A DNA stretch of 64,000 bases from Roseibium aggregatum. GTDB lineage: Bacteria > Pseudomonadota > Alphaproteobacteria > Rhizobiales > Stappiaceae. The stretch lies in NCBI RefSeq assembly GCF_017309185.1, contig NZ_JAEKJZ010000003.1, positions 124,001 to 188,000 on the forward strand, in the 5' to 3' direction. The notes below the pieces were generated by a model. That model saw only the letters and a program-made list of their open reading frames with translations. It did no database searches and was not told the DNA's origin. The translations under genes were made by a program, and so were the position numbers. Positions within the stretch are counted from its first letter, which is position 1. Every line of letters begins with the position of its first letter. Below, in pieces: positions 8,876 through 18,676 of the stretch.

Positions 8876-9900
8876 GCGAACAAGCCATCAAGCCGCGCAT
8901 CGAGAAAATACCGCTGAGCGAACAGGTCTTTCGCAAGCTTCCCATATTCCTGGTGCCGCTTCTGGCGCTGGCGGGACTGATCGCCATCGGCAACCCCGCA
9001 AGCTGGCTGACGCTGACCGTCGCGGGGCTTGCGATGGGCATGATGGTCTTCATCATGGCGTCCGGTCTGACCGTCGTGTTCGGGTTGATGGACGTGATCA
9101 ATTTCGGCCATGGCGCGTTCGTGACCGTCGGGGCGTTTGTCGGCTTTACCGTTCTGGCCTGGGTGGCGGGCTGGACCGCGTCGCCGAGCGTCCTGCTCAA
9201 TCTGGCCGCCGTTCTCGTCGCGATCCTGGCCGCGATGCTCGTCACCGGTCTCCTGGGCTACGCGTTCGAGCGGGTGATCGTGATGCCGGTTTACGGAGAT
9301 CACCTGAAACAGATCCTGGTGACCATGGGCGGGCTGATCGTCGCCCAGCAGATGATCCACGTGGTCTGGGGACCGGACGAGATGCATCTGTCCCGCCCGG
9401 AGGCCCTGCAGGGCTCGGTGGTTCTCGGCGAGGCAGCCATCGAGAAATACCGGCTGGTGGCTGTCGGCATAGGTCTTGCCCTGTTCCTCGCCATGCGCCA
9501 CGTCCTGAAGAAGACGAAGATCGGCCTTCTTGTGCGTGCCGGTGTCGAGAACGGGGAAATGGTCGAGGCGCTCGGCTACCGCATCCGCCGCCTGTTCCTG
9601 CTGGTGTTCATGACCGGATCGGCGCTCGCGGGTCTTGGCGGTGTCATGTGGGGGCTCTATCAGGAGACGATCACCGCGCACATGGGGTCCGACATCATGG
9701 TGCTGGTGTTCATCGTCGTGATCATCGGCGGTCTGGGATCGGTGGAAGGCTGCTTCATCGGGGCGCTTCTGGTCGGGCTGCTCGCCAACTACACGGCGTT
9801 TCTCGCCCCGAAAGTGGCGCTGATCTCCACCATCGCGCTGATGGTGGCGATCCTCATGTGGCGGCCGCAGGGGCTTTATCCCGTGGTCAAGGCGAAATAG
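8872..9900 (+). CDS. livH: ABC transporter permease, LivH type
   Basis: A 342-residue integral membrane protein with about eight hydrophobic segments. The LivH signature GLTVVFGLMDVINFGHGAFVTVGA lies in the first third, and the cytoplasmic coupling region reads VRAGVENGEMVEALGYRIRRLF. A ~40-residue cytoplasmic N-terminal stretch precedes the first membrane helix, somewhat longer than usual. The start overlaps the livF stop by ATGA. Confidence 0.9.
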   Translation: MSEQAIKPRIEKIPLSEQVFRKLPIFLVPLLALAGLIAIGNPASWLTLTVAGLAMGMMVFIMASGLTVVFGLMDVINFGHGAFVTVGAFVGFTVLAWVAGWTASPSVLLNLAAVLVAILAAMLVTGLLGYAFERVIVMPVYGDHLKQILVTMGGLIVAQQMIHVVWGPDEMHLSRPEALQGSVVLGEAAIEKYRLVAVGIGLALFLAMRHVLKKTKIGLLVRAGVENGEMVEALGYRIRRLFLLVFMTGSALAGLGGVMWGLYQETITAHMGSDIMVLVFIVVIIGGLGSVEGCFIGALLVGLLANYTAFLAPKVALISTIALMVAILMWRPQGLYPVVKAK

Positions 9901-9912
9901 GGGGGCGTGGAG

Positions 9913-10980
9913 ATGCTGACGAGACTCCTATCCGGTGACACGCCGCGAAGCAGCCTTCTGACGGTCCTGCTTCTGATCGTTCTGGTGTCGCTTGCCTTCG
10001 CGCCGTTTCTCTTTCCGGGCACCAAGTCGCTGGAAACGGCGGCGCGGATCTGCATCTTCATCGTGCTGGTTGCCAGCTACGACCTACTGCTCGGCTATGC
10101 CGGGATCGTGTCCTTCGCCCATACGATGTTCTTCGGCATCGGAGCCTACGGAACGTCGCTTGCCCTTTCGGCCACGGGAGCAAGCTACTGGTCGCTGCTG
10201 TGGGGAACCGCGGCGGGCGCTGTCGTCGCCGCCGTTTTCGCTCTCGCCATCGGGCTTTTCTCGCTACGGGTCAAGGCGATCTTCTTCGCCATGGTGACGC
10301 TCGCGGTGGCCAGTGCCTTTGCGGTGCTGGTGTCGCAGATGTCCTGGCTGACGGGCGGCGAGGACGGCCTCAACTACAAGATCCCCCGCGAACTGACCCC
10401 GGCCTTCAAGCTAGTGAAGGACAAGGTGTTCGATGTCCGGATCAACGGCAAACTGCTGGCCTACTACCTGGTGTTCTTCGCATCCGCGATCCTGTTTCTG
10501 GTCATGCTCAGGATCGTGAACTCGCCGTTCGGGCGTACGCTCAAGGCGGTGCGCGACAACGCCTTCCGGGCGGAGGCCATCGGCTACCGCGTCGTCTGGT
10601 ACCGGACGGCGGCCACTGTGCTCTCCGCCGTCATGGCAGCCCTTGCCGGATCCCTGCTTGCCATCTGGCTGCGTTACACCGGACCGGCAACGACGCTTTC
10701 CATGGAAATCATGATCGACATATTGCTGATGGTGGTTATCGGGGGAATGGGTACTCTTTACGGTGCCGTTCTGGGGGCAACCCTGTTCATTCTGGCGCAG
10801 ACCTATCTGCAGAATCTGATGGGGGTCGCCGCCGAGGCGACGGAGGCGGTGCCATTGCTGTCCAGTCTGGTGGCGCCGGAGCGCTGGCTGCTCTGGCTCG
10901 GGGTCCTGTTTGTCCTGTCGGTCTATTTCTTCCCGGCGGGAATCGTCGGGCGGCTTCGGGAAGGTGCGCGTGGACGGTAA
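9913..10980 (+). CDS. livM: ABC transporter permease, LivM type
   Basis: A 355-residue membrane protein with the LivM core: LLLGYAGIVSFAHTMFFGIGAY, a substrate-gate region, and the coupling loop AVRDNAFRAEAIGYRVVWYRTAATVLSAV. It forms the translocation pore with LivH. The ATG at 9913 lies seven bases from an AGGGGG ribosome site; an in-frame GTG at 9907 is nearly inside that site. The 3' end overlaps the following hydrolase gene by 11 bases. Confidence 0.88.
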   Translation: MLTRLLSGDTPRSSLLTVLLLIVLVSLAFAPFLFPGTKSLETAARICIFIVLVASYDLLLGYAGIVSFAHTMFFGIGAYGTSLALSATGASYWSLLWGTAAGAVVAAVFALAIGLFSLRVKAIFFAMVTLAVASAFAVLVSQMSWLTGGEDGLNYKIPRELTPAFKLVKDKVFDVRINGKLLAYYLVFFASAILFLVMLRIVNSPFGRTLKAVRDNAFRAEAIGYRVVWYRTAATVLSAVMAALAGSLLAIWLRYTGPATTLSMEIMIDILLMVVIGGMGTLYGAVLGATLFILAQTYLQNLMGVAAEATEAVPLLSSLVAPERWLLWLGVLFVLSVYFFPAGIVGRLREGARGR

Positions 10981-11785
10981 ACAGCTTCATGTTCGCGACG
11001 AAGGTGAGGGGCGGCCGCTTGTCCTGCTCCATGGCTGGTCCTGTCCGGGGCCATTTTTCAAGGGGCAGGTGAATGCGCTCAAGAAGCATGTCCGCTGCAT
11101 CGTTCCCGATCTTCCAGGCCACGGCGAAACCGGCGGCCGACTGCCCCTGACCATCGAAGCCGCGGCAGATGCAATTGCGGCGTTTCTGGAAAACGAGGAT
11201 CTCACGGATGCCGTGCTGTGCGGATGGTCCATGGGGGCTCATGTCGCCTACGCCATGATCGAGCGTCACGGCCCCGAGCGGATCGCCACCGTCGTCGGCA
11301 TCGACATGTCGCCGAAAATCGTCAACGACGAGGAGTGGTCCAACGGCACGCTGAACGGATTGACCGCGGCCACCAACGAACATGTTCTGAATGCACTCGT
11401 GCCCGAATGGCCGAAACTGCCCGGCGGAATTGCCCGGCGGTTGTTCGCAAGCGACCGGCCAATGGATCGCGCCCTGCTCGACTTCGCCACCGCGGAGATC
11501 GCCAAATGCGATCCGGTGCTGCTCAAACCCATGTGGGCATCCCTGGCGCGGCAGGATTTCCGGGCTTTGCTGAAGGCCTTCCCGCTGCCGCTTCATCTGG
11601 TCTATGGGGCCCACAGCCAGCTTTACGGGCCGGGTGTGGCTCAGTGGCACAAGGACAATGTGCCGGATTTTCAGCTTCATGAATTCGAGAGTTCAGGCCA
11701 CTCGCCGCACATGGAAGAGCCGGAGCGTTTCAACGCGTTGCTGCGATCGATTGTCCGCGGGGCAGACCGGGGCGGAGCGGGCTGA
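10970..11785 (+). CDS. Alpha/beta fold hydrolase
   Basis: A 271-residue alpha/beta hydrolase. It has the oxyanion-hole motif LLHGWS near residue 20, the nucleophile elbow GWSMG (Ser87) and the C-terminal histidine in SSGHSPH (about residue 244). It resembles BioH- and enol-lactonase-like esterases, but the substrate cannot be assigned. A GTG start at 10970 fits a GGGAAGG ribosome site five bases upstream and lies inside the end of livM, so the gene is translationally coupled to the transporter. That suggests it acts on the imported compound, for example an ester, lactone or amide. Confidence 0.82.
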   Translation: MDGKQLHVRDEGEGRPLVLLHGWSCPGPFFKGQVNALKKHVRCIVPDLPGHGETGGRLPLTIEAAADAIAAFLENEDLTDAVLCGWSMGAHVAYAMIERHGPERIATVVGIDMSPKIVNDEEWSNGTLNGLTAATNEHVLNALVPEWPKLPGGIARRLFASDRPMDRALLDFATAEIAKCDPVLLKPMWASLARQDFRALLKAFPLPLHLVYGAHSQLYGPGVAQWHKDNVPDFQLHEFESSGHSPHMEEPERFNALLRSIVRGADRGGAG

Positions 11786-11927
11786 ATTTGCGGTTGCCGC
11801 TCCCGCTTTTACAAGGTTCACGATGTTTTAAAGCAGGGTGTGCAACGCTTAAGGCAACAGGCGCTTGAGGATCAACTGCTTTTCCAGAGCATCGTTTGCA
11901 AGACTTGGTGCCGGCGGGACCTGCGGC

Positions 11928-13073
11928 GTGTTTTACTCAAAGCTAAATGCACTAAGAGGCGTAGCCGCGATCCTGGTGGCGGGTTTTCACTTTTTTCTGC
12001 CTTATGAAAACACCGTTCCTCTTATTCGGAACGCCGCGCTTTTCGTCGATTTCTTCTTCATCCTGTCTGGTTTCGTGATCTGGAAGAGTTACCACCGGTC
12101 GATCCGGACCGGTGCGGTCCGTTTCAGGCAATTCGCCTTTTTGCGGCTGATGCGGCTTTACCCGGCCCACTTTTTCATCATGATGGCCTGGCTCGCCGCC
12201 ATCGGCGGCAGATATGCAGCCGCCCGCTTCCTGGGTATCGGCAGCACCGATCTCGGATACAACACGCCCGGGCTTTTTTTCGAGAACCTGCTTCTGATCA
12301 ATTGCTACGGCCTTTCCAGGGACCTTGGCTGGAATTTTCCGAGCTGGAGCATATCGGCGGAACTTTTCGCCTATCTGGTCTTCTTCATCGCTTATGTGCC
12401 GCGCGGGGCTTTCTCATCGAGCCGAAAGCCTCATCCCTGGCGACCGTTCCTGTTTTCCGCGCTCTGTTATCTGGCTCTCTGGATCATCGGTCTTTCCCTG
12501 TCCCAGCCGGACCTGTCCTTCCGCCATTCCGACTTCGGCTTTCTCCGTGCCATGGCCGGCTTTTTCATTGGTGTCGGCATTGCCCAGCTGGATTTCGGGC
12601 GCATCCTCAAGAGGCGGGGAGCTGCGGCCGATACGTTTCTGGAGCTGCTCCTGGTTGCCGCCGCCACCGGGCTTGTCAGTGTGTCGGGCTCAGACTACGG
12701 CCTTCAGATGGCGGTGATGCTGGGGTTCGCGGTGGTGGTCGCGTATTTTTCCGGACAATCGCAAGGGCTGGTGTCGCGGCTTCTGGATACGCGGGTCATG
12801 CAATATTGCGGTCAGATCTCGTATTCGTTTTATCTCTGGCACATGTTCGCCTTTCTGTCCTGCACGGAACTGGCGAAGATCGTGTTTCATACCGAGATGA
12901 CCGCGACGGACCACGTGGCGGGAAACGCCAAATGGCTGGTCATAATCGCGGCCTTCTCTCTGACGACCGTTCTCTCGGTCCTCACCTATCATCTGGTGGA
13001 GCAACCATTCCGGTGCTGGTCGAAAGACTATGCGGCGCGTACTTGGCGGCGGGAGCCGTCGGCGGCCCGATGA
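11928..13073 (+). CDS. Acyltransferase 3 family membrane protein
   Basis: A ~381-residue polytopic membrane protein. The start shows the family hallmark LNALRGVAAILVAGFHFF, with the Arg and the membrane-embedded His, then FVDFFFILSGFVI and FRQFAFLRLMRLYPAHFF. About ten hydrophobic segments follow. Such enzymes move acetyl or other acyl groups onto exopolysaccharide, lipopolysaccharide or peptidoglycan sugars. The start is uncertain: a GTG at 11928 puts the conserved Arg near residue 9, while an in-frame TTG at 11865 would add 21 residues. It stands alone, convergent with the DUF1194 gene, and no glycan cluster is nearby. Confidence 0.85.
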   Translation: MFYSKLNALRGVAAILVAGFHFFLPYENTVPLIRNAALFVDFFFILSGFVIWKSYHRSIRTGAVRFRQFAFLRLMRLYPAHFFIMMAWLAAIGGRYAAARFLGIGSTDLGYNTPGLFFENLLLINCYGLSRDLGWNFPSWSISAELFAYLVFFIAYVPRGAFSSSRKPHPWRPFLFSALCYLALWIIGLSLSQPDLSFRHSDFGFLRAMAGFFIGVGIAQLDFGRILKRRGAAADTFLELLLVAAATGLVSVSGSDYGLQMAVMLGFAVVVAYFSGQSQGLVSRLLDTRVMQYCGQISYSFYLWHMFAFLSCTELAKIVFHTEMTATDHVAGNAKWLVIIAAFSLTTVLSVLTYHLVEQPFRCWSKDYAARTWRREPSAAR

Positions 13074-13096
13074 CGCGTCAGAAGTAACGGTGCCGC

Positions 13097-13882
13097 CTAG
13101 TTGGACCTTGTTCGTTGCGGCCGGTAGTCGTGCCGGCTTTCCCGGCGTTCCCTCAAACCGGCGAGCTGCCGGAGAAGCCTGAAGGCGTCTTGCGGGTTTT
13201 CCGCGATTTCCAGGATCAGCTTCTTGCGGACCGCATCGGCGAAGGTCTGCGCGCTGTCCGCGGTGACGACAAAGGCCGCGGGGCCGCCGATGATCTCCCG
13301 GTAGAAGCGGTCTTCCAGATCGTAGGTGACCGGCCGGCCGGAGCAGTGCCGGCACAGAACCGCGAGCCCGTTGATCACGATGCCGGAAGAGACGACGGTC
13401 TCCCGGGCCTCTGAGATGGTCGGGCCGTTCCAGTTGTTGGCGCTGTCGGCGGAAAGATCGATAACCCGGCGCAAACCCTGGTAAGCGTTGGTGTCAATCA
13501 GTTCCTTGCCCTTGAGCAGCGCCGCGCCGATCGCGTTGCGCCCATAGGCCTGCCGCGGGGCCTCCATCAGTCTGGCGGCGAACGCTTCTGCCGAAGCCCT
13601 GCCGTCGATTACGGTCCAGTCGACGACCACATCCTGCGAGAACATGTCTGCCCATTCCACGTAGGTGACGGCGATCTTGCCGTAGATATTGTCCGTTATG
13701 GCGTTGAGAACCGCCGGATCCGTGATTGCTTGCGCATATCCGGCGCGTTGAAACCGGATTTCCGCATCGTCGATCGAGCCGGTCGCATCGGCGAGGAGAA
13801 CGAGTTCAAGGTCGAGTTCTTCGGAAAGGGAGGGGGAGGTCAAAAACAGGAAGGAGAAAACCAGGCATGAGAAAAACCGCAT
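13097..13882 (-). CDS. DUF1194 domain protein, exported von Willebrand A-like
   Basis: A 261-residue protein with a signal peptide ending at about SLSEE. The mature part opens with LELVLLADATGSIDDAEIRFQR, a VWA-like metal-site motif (D-x-T-G-S in place of D-x-S-x-S). IDLSADSANNW supplies the second loop. DUF1194 proteins are common in alphaproteobacteria and have no settled function. The C terminus carries an arginine-rich tail (about 20 residues). Confidence 0.85.
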   Translation of the reverse strand: MRFFSCLVFSFLFLTSPSLSEELDLELVLLADATGSIDDAEIRFQRAGYAQAITDPAVLNAITDNIYGKIAVTYVEWADMFSQDVVVDWTVIDGRASAEAFAARLMEAPRQAYGRNAIGAALLKGKELIDTNAYQGLRRVIDLSADSANNWNGPTISEARETVVSSGIVINGLAVLCRHCSGRPVTYDLEDRFYREIIGGPAAFVVTADSAQTFADAVRKKLILEIAENPQDAFRLLRQLAGLRERRESRHDYRPQRTRSN

Positions 13883-13960
13883 CGCAGATCGCTCCCGGCA
13901 AGTGGTGCTTCACTTAACGTAGGGCAGCGGGTCCCAAAAGGAAAAGGGGGGCGGGGCGAA

Positions 13961-13988
13961 GAAAAACCCGCCCTCAATGAGGGCGGGT
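13961..13988 (-). terminator. Rho-independent terminator of hemA
   Basis: Perfect 10-bp stem (ACCCGCCCTC/GAGGGCGGGT, 13966-13988) with a three-base loop. Read on the minus strand it is followed by five T, and it lies about 30 bases past the hemA stop. Confidence 0.9.
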
Positions 13989-14018
13989 GCAATGTCGCTG
14001 TGTTTGGCTCAAATCCGC

Positions 14019-15236
14019 TCAGGCAACCGCGCGGGCCAGAGCGCATTGAGACCAGAGATCGTTGATCGCATTGGCGAGATACTCGATATCCTCGGCGCTG
14101 TGCAGCGGTGTCGGCGTGAAGCGCAACCGCTCGGTGCCGACCGGGACGGTCGGATAGTTGATCGGCTGAACGTAGATGCCGTAAGTGTCGAGCAGGATGT
14201 CGGAGATCCATTTGCACTTCTTGGCGTCGCCAACCATCACCGGAACGATGTGGCTTGGGTTTTCCATGTGCGGAATGCCGCGCTTGTCGAGGGCCGCACG
14301 CAGCTGGGCGACCCGGTCCTTGTGGGCCTTGCGCTCGAACGGGCTGTCCTTCAGGTGACGGATGGATGCGGTTGCGCCGGCTGCCAGTGCCGGCGGCAGG
14401 GCGGTGGTGAAGATGAAGCCGGAGGCAAAGGAGCGGACAAAGTCGATGACTGTCTTCGAACCGGTGATATAGCCACCCATGACGCCGAAGGCCTTGCCGA
14501 GCGTGCCTTCGATGATGGTCAGGCGGTCCATCAGGCCTTCGCGCTCGGCGACACCGCCGCCGCGCGGACCGTACATTCCGACGGCATGGACTTCATCGAG
14601 ATAGGTCATGGCGCCGAACTCGTCGGCCACGTCGCAAATTTCCGCGATCGGCGCGATGTCGCCGTCCATCGAATAGACGCTTTCGAAGGCGACCAGCTTC
14701 GGCGCATCCGGATCGTCTGCGGCCATAAGTCGCTCCAGATCGGCCACGTCATTGTGCTTGAAAACGCGTTTTTCACAGCGGGCGTGACGGATGCCTTCGA
14801 TCATGGAGGCGTGATTGAGGGAATCGGAATAGATGATCAGCCCCGGGATTTGCGCCCCGAGCGTGCCGAGAGCGGCCCAGTTGGACACATATCCGGAGGT
14901 AAAGATCAGGGCGGCGTCCTTGCCGTGAAGGTCGGCCAGCTCGCGTTCCAGGAGGACGTGATAGTGGTTGGTTCCGGAAATATTGCGCGTTCCGCCGGCG
15001 CCGGCGCCGCATTTGGCGATGACGTCCTGCATCGCGCCAACGACTTTCGTATGTTGTCCCATTCCCAGATAATCGTTGGAACACCAGACAGTTACGTCCT
15101 GAACCGAGCCGTCTTCCCGGTAGCGCGTCGCCCGTGGGAAGCTTCCTGCCTGACGTTCCAGATCTGCAAAAACGCGATAGTTTCCGTTGTCGTGAAGTGC
15201 GTCCAGGCGTTCCTGCAGATACGCGTTCATGTCCAT
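14019..15236 (-). CDS. hemA: 5-aminolevulinate synthase
   Basis: A 405-residue PLP enzyme that condenses glycine and succinyl-CoA to 5-aminolevulinate, the first step of haem synthesis in alphaproteobacteria. The PLP lysine is Lys248 in EGTLGKAFG, the same number as in the Rhodobacter capsulatus enzyme; this supports the ATG at 15236. A GAGGA ribosome site lies eight bases upstream; the in-frame ATG at 15257 would add seven residues. Other hallmarks are [33 protein letters not shown] and [13 protein letters not shown]. An FNR/FixK-type box lies 161 bases upstream. Confidence 0.97.
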   Translation of the reverse strand: MDMNAYLQERLDALHDNGNYRVFADLERQAGSFPRATRYREDGSVQDVTVWCSNDYLGMGQHTKVVGAMQDVIAKCGAGAGGTRNISGTNHYHVLLERELADLHGKDAALIFTSGYVSNWAALGTLGAQIPGLIIYSDSLNHASMIEGIRHARCEKRVFKHNDVADLERLMAADDPDAPKLVAFESVYSMDGDIAPIAEICDVADEFGAMTYLDEVHAVGMYGPRGGGVAEREGLMDRLTIIEGTLGKAFGVMGGYITGSKTVIDFVRSFASGFIFTTALPPALAAGATASIRHLKDSPFERKAHKDRVAQLRAALDKRGIPHMENPSHIVPVMVGDAKKCKWISDILLDTYGIYVQPINYPTVPVGTERLRFTPTPLHSAEDIEYLANAINDLWSQCALARAVA

Positions 15237-15674
15237 CGTGCCGGTCCTCTTCATCACTGACCCGATGGCCAGCGCCTCTCTCTCCCGATGGCGCGGTGTC
15301 TCCGCGCCGAATTTTTATTAAGGCGTCCGTGCGTGACGGATCGAACCTAACGGGAAATCTATAACAATTAAAAACTGGAATACAAATTTTTGGGCCTTGA
15401 TCAAGGTCAATCCCGCCGACAAATTTTGTCCAGGCCAGGGGAAAAGGTGAGCGGTACTCCAAAACCTTTTTTTGTTTCAATGAGATGTTTGCGGAACGGT
15501 CCTGGCTAAGGGATGTTTTCCGTTTGTTCCCGGCGTTGAAGGGCAAAAATAATTTTATCGACCTTCATAAATTCGCTTAAAATATAACTATTGCGTGTTA
15601 TTAATAAGTCTCTTGCTTTCTGATTGCAGACGTGAATAGTGATTCATGTTTTGCGAAAGGCGGGAGGGCGGAAT
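15237..15674. other. Noncoding divergent region between hemA and the TetR gene
   Basis: 438 bases without a convincing gene, clearly richer in A/T than its neighbours. It holds the hemA leader, the TTGA-N6-TCAA box and, near the TetR gene, a short palindrome TTATTAATAA at 15598-15607. Promoters for both divergent genes must lie here. Confidence 0.7.
15397..15410. promoter_or_regulatory. FNR/FixK-type binding site upstream of hemA
   Basis: TTGATCAAGGTCAA matches the TTGA-N6-TCAA core of oxygen-responsive FNR/FixK/Anr regulators; the full consensus TTGAT-N4-ATCAA is missed by one base. The 12-mer CCTTGATCAAGG at 15395-15406 is also a perfect palindrome. Oxygen control of hemA is known in related bacteria. 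Confidence 0.6.
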
Positions 15675-16301
15675 GTGATTGGGACGGCAGGAAACCATGA
15701 AGCGCCGCACAAGGTGCTTGGCAATCAGCCTAAAACAGCCCGCGGCGAAGCGACACGCAAAGCTCTCATTTCAGCTGCGGAGCGCGTGATCGGCGCAAGG
15801 GGATACAACGACGCTTCGATCGGGCAGATCACCAGCGAAGCCGGCGTCGCCCAAGGCACTTTCTATATTTATTTTACGACCAAGGAGGAGGTTTTCTCCG
15901 AGCTGGTTCTGGAAATGGGCCGTCTGGTCCGGCACGAAATCACCGAAGCGACACAGGGCATTCAGGACCGCCTGCAGATCGAGCGGGCCGGGCTTCAGGC
16001 GTTTCTGGAATTCGTTCAGGCGCACCCGGATCTTTACCGGATCGTTCAGGAAGCGCTGTTCGTCGATCCGGCGGCTTACCGGGAATATTACACGAGCTTT
16101 GCGGAAGGCTACAAGGCAGGGCTTCTGGCCGCGCAACAGGCCGGACAAATCGTTGATATCGATGTCGAGGTTCTCGCCTGGGCGCTCATGGGCATCGCCC
16201 GTTCCCTTGGTGAACAATACGTGGTGTTCGGCAAGGACACGCCGATTGAGCACCTGGTCGCTCAGGCCCACAGGCTGATCGCCAGCGGACTCAAGCCTTG
16301 A
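15675..16301 (+). CDS. TetR family transcriptional regulator
   Basis: A 208-residue repressor. The N-terminal helix-turn-helix reads ISAAERVIGARGYNDASIGQ...AGVAQGTFYIYFTTKEEVFSEL, with the family-typical GTFYIYF. The C-terminal ligand domain is divergent and gives no substrate clue. A GTG at 15675 is chosen because GGGAGG lies seven bases upstream; an earlier in-frame GTG at 15639 has no such site. It lies 10 bases before the crotonase gene and probably controls that acyl-CoA operon. Confidence 0.88.
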   Translation: MIGTAGNHEAPHKVLGNQPKTARGEATRKALISAAERVIGARGYNDASIGQITSEAGVAQGTFYIYFTTKEEVFSELVLEMGRLVRHEITEATQGIQDRLQIERAGLQAFLEFVQAHPDLYRIVQEALFVDPAAYREYYTSFAEGYKAGLLAAQQAGQIVDIDVEVLAWALMGIARSLGEQYVVFGKDTPIEHLVAQAHRLIASGLKP

Positions 16302-16311
16302 GGCAACGGAC

Positions 16312-17085
16312 ATGACTTTAGTCGAGACCGAGCAAAGGGGCGGGGCCGTCTGGTTGTGGCTCAACCGGCCGGACCGGCACAATTCGCTGATCCCGGAACT
16401 GGTCTCTGACTTACGCGCCGCGATCGCGGCGGCGGCGAAGAGGAATCCGGCCGCGCTTGTTCTGTCCGGTCGCGGAGCCAGTTTTTCCACCGGAGGGGAT
16501 GTGGCCGGGTTTCTGGCTCATGCCGGTTCTTGCGCCGAACTTTCCGACTACGCCGGGCGGTTGGTGAGCGCCTTGCATGAAGCCATACTCGATCTTCTGG
16601 CGTTTCCGGTTCCGGTTCTCGCCGCCGTAAACGGGCCGGTCACCGGCGGAGCGCTGGGGCTGGTGCTTGCGGCCGACCTTGTGGCCGTGGCCGAGCACTC
16701 CTTCCTGCAACCCTATTATTCAGAGATCGGCTTCGGGCCGGACGGCGGCTGGACGGCTCTCCTGCCGGATCGGATCGGTGTCTCGAAAGCCCTCGAAATT
16801 CAATATCTGAACAGGCGCCTGGATGCCCAGGAGGCAGCCGCGCTCGGGCTGGTGGCGCGCGTCTGTCCGGCATCCGGACTGGGATCGGTGGTCGACGGAT
16901 GGGTGGCGGAAATCGGCGGGGGGAGCGCGCAAACCCATCGGGTGACCAGGCAAAATGTCTGGGACGAGCGGCGGTGCGCGGGCGTTCGCGACCGTCTGGA
17001 GCGGGAAAGGAAGCGGTTCCTGGATCTGGTCACCTGTCCGGCCACGATCACCGGCATGAGAGAATTCACGCGCGAACGCGCGTGA
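16312..17085 (+). CDS. Enoyl-CoA hydratase/isomerase family protein
   Basis: A 257-residue crotonase-fold protein. The CoA/oxyanion region includes GASFSTGGDVAGF, and AAVNGPVTGGALGLVLAADLVAV gives the second oxyanion loop. The position of the first catalytic Glu of true hydratases (GG-x-x-E) is glycine. The second region reads EIGFGPDGGWTALLP, like PaaG-type isomerases that use an aspartate there. An isomerase or other crotonase reaction is therefore more likely than plain hydration. It is the first enzyme gene after the TetR gene in a CoA-thioester operon. Confidence 0.85.
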   Translation: MTLVETEQRGGAVWLWLNRPDRHNSLIPELVSDLRAAIAAAAKRNPAALVLSGRGASFSTGGDVAGFLAHAGSCAELSDYAGRLVSALHEAILDLLAFPVPVLAAVNGPVTGGALGLVLAADLVAVAEHSFLQPYYSEIGFGPDGGWTALLPDRIGVSKALEIQYLNRRLDAQEAAALGLVARVCPASGLGSVVDGWVAEIGGGSAQTHRVTRQNVWDERRCAGVRDRLERERKRFLDLVTCPATITGMREFTRERA

Positions 17086-17128
17086 CCGCGGAAATGGGGA
17101 CGCGCTGGCCTATGATCCCGGGGGGACC

Positions 17129-18676
17129 ATGGAATTTGTAACGGATATGGCGGCGAAACGGGCTGAAATGACACCCGAAGCCGTCGCGTTTTCCGATTTC
17201 GACACCGGCCGGAATTTCACGTTTGCGGAGATCGACCGCCGTGCCTGTCAGCTCGGCGGAGTGTTTCGCGCGCGCGGCCTGGAGGATGGAGACCGGGTGG
17301 CTGTGCTCTGCCTGAACCATCCGGACTTCTTTGTCCTGCTGTTCGCGGCGCAGAAAACCGGCATTGTTCTGGTGCCGCTCAACTGGCGCCAGCCGGCCGC
17401 CGAATTGAACCTGGTTCTGTCCGCCTCGCGGGCGAAGCTCCTGTTCCACGATGAAGCGTTCGCCGAAACCGCAGGGGAGCTTGCCGCGGGAAGCGGGATC
17501 GGCCTGCTGCCGCTGGGTGCGATGGCGAACGGCGAAAGTGCTCTGGACGGTGTTTTGGAAGAGGGCGGCTCCACACCGGTGCGCGGCGGACTGGTGAAGG
17601 CCGGCACCCCCTGGTACCTCCTTTACACCTCGGGCACCACCGGCCTGCCCAAGGCGGTGATCCAGACCGCGGGCATGGCCTATGCCAACACGGTCTGTTA
17701 CGCCCAGAGCGCAGGCATTGTGACGGGTGAAACCGGAGTGAATTACCTGCCGCTGTTTCATACCGCCGGCATCAACCTGCCGACCCTGCCGCTCTTTCTG
17801 TTTGGAGGGACCTCCACCGTTTTGCGGAAATTCGAGGCGGACACGGTTCTGGATCTCGTCGACGCGGGACGTGTGAGCTGCTTTTTTGCCGTCCCCGCCG
17901 TCTATCAGGCCATGGCGCTTTCCGGCAAAATCGAAACCACGGATTTCTCCCGGGTCAGGTCGCTTTATTGCGGAGGGGCTCCGGTGCCGAAGCATTTGTT
18001 ACAGGATTTCCAGAAACGTGGGGTCACCATCTGCAATGGGATGGGGATGACGGAGACGGGGCCGACGATATTCTTGATGGACAAGGCGCATGCCGCGGAA
18101 AAGATCGGCTCCGTCGGCAAGCCGCAGCTGCTGACGGATGTCAGGCTTGTGGATGGCCGCGGACAGGTCGTTCAAGGGGCCGGTGAAGGCGAGGTTGAGG
18201 TCCGGGGGCCGAATGTCACCCCCGGCTATATGGACAATCCCGAAGCAACCGCGGCCGCGTTCACAACAGACGGCTGGCTGAAATCCGGCGATATCGCGCG
18301 GCGGGACGAGGACGGCTACTACTCTATCGTCGACCGGATCAAGGACATGTACATCTCCGGAGGTGAAAACGTCTATCCGGCCGAGGTCGAAAGGGTTCTT
18401 CTGACCCACCCGGCTGTTCTGGAGGCCGTGGTCGTCGGGGTGCCGGACGAAAAATGGGGAGAGGCCGGTGCCGCCTATCTGATCGCCCGCCCGGGAGAGA
18501 TGCTCGATGCGGCAGGCCTGACCGGCTGGTGCCGTTCCCGGCTCGCCGCCTACAAGGTCCCCAAAAGCTTTCTTGTCGTCGAAGAGCTGCCGCGCACCGC
18601 GGCGGGCAAGGTGCGCAAGACCATTTTGAAAGACACGTTCTTGCAGGAAAACGACCGGAGGTTTCTCAAGTCATGA
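17129..18676 (+). CDS. AMP-dependent acyl-CoA ligase (class I adenylate-forming)
   Basis: A 515-residue acyl/aryl-CoA synthetase. It shows the ATP loop LLYTSGTTGLPK (residues 164-175), the A5 motif NGMGMTETGP, the A7/A8 block WLKSGDIARRDEDGYYSIVDRIKDMYISGGENVYPAEVE and the C-terminal catalytic lysine in PRTAAGKVRK. It activates a carboxylic acid to its CoA thioester. The chain length or ring cannot be read from sequence. Its stop overlaps the next start by ATGA, so it is coupled to the MaoC-like pair. Confidence 0.92.
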   Translation: MEFVTDMAAKRAEMTPEAVAFSDFDTGRNFTFAEIDRRACQLGGVFRARGLEDGDRVAVLCLNHPDFFVLLFAAQKTGIVLVPLNWRQPAAELNLVLSASRAKLLFHDEAFAETAGELAAGSGIGLLPLGAMANGESALDGVLEEGGSTPVRGGLVKAGTPWYLLYTSGTTGLPKAVIQTAGMAYANTVCYAQSAGIVTGETGVNYLPLFHTAGINLPTLPLFLFGGTSTVLRKFEADTVLDLVDAGRVSCFFAVPAVYQAMALSGKIETTDFSRVRSLYCGGAPVPKHLLQDFQKRGVTICNGMGMTETGPTIFLMDKAHAAEKIGSVGKPQLLTDVRLVDGRGQVVQGAGEGEVEVRGPNVTPGYMDNPEATAAAFTTDGWLKSGDIARRDEDGYYSIVDRIKDMYISGGENVYPAEVERVLLTHPAVLEAVVVGVPDEKWGEAGAAYLIARPGEMLDAAGLTGWCRSRLAAYKVPKSFLVVEELPRTAAGKVRKTILKDTFLQENDRRFLKS

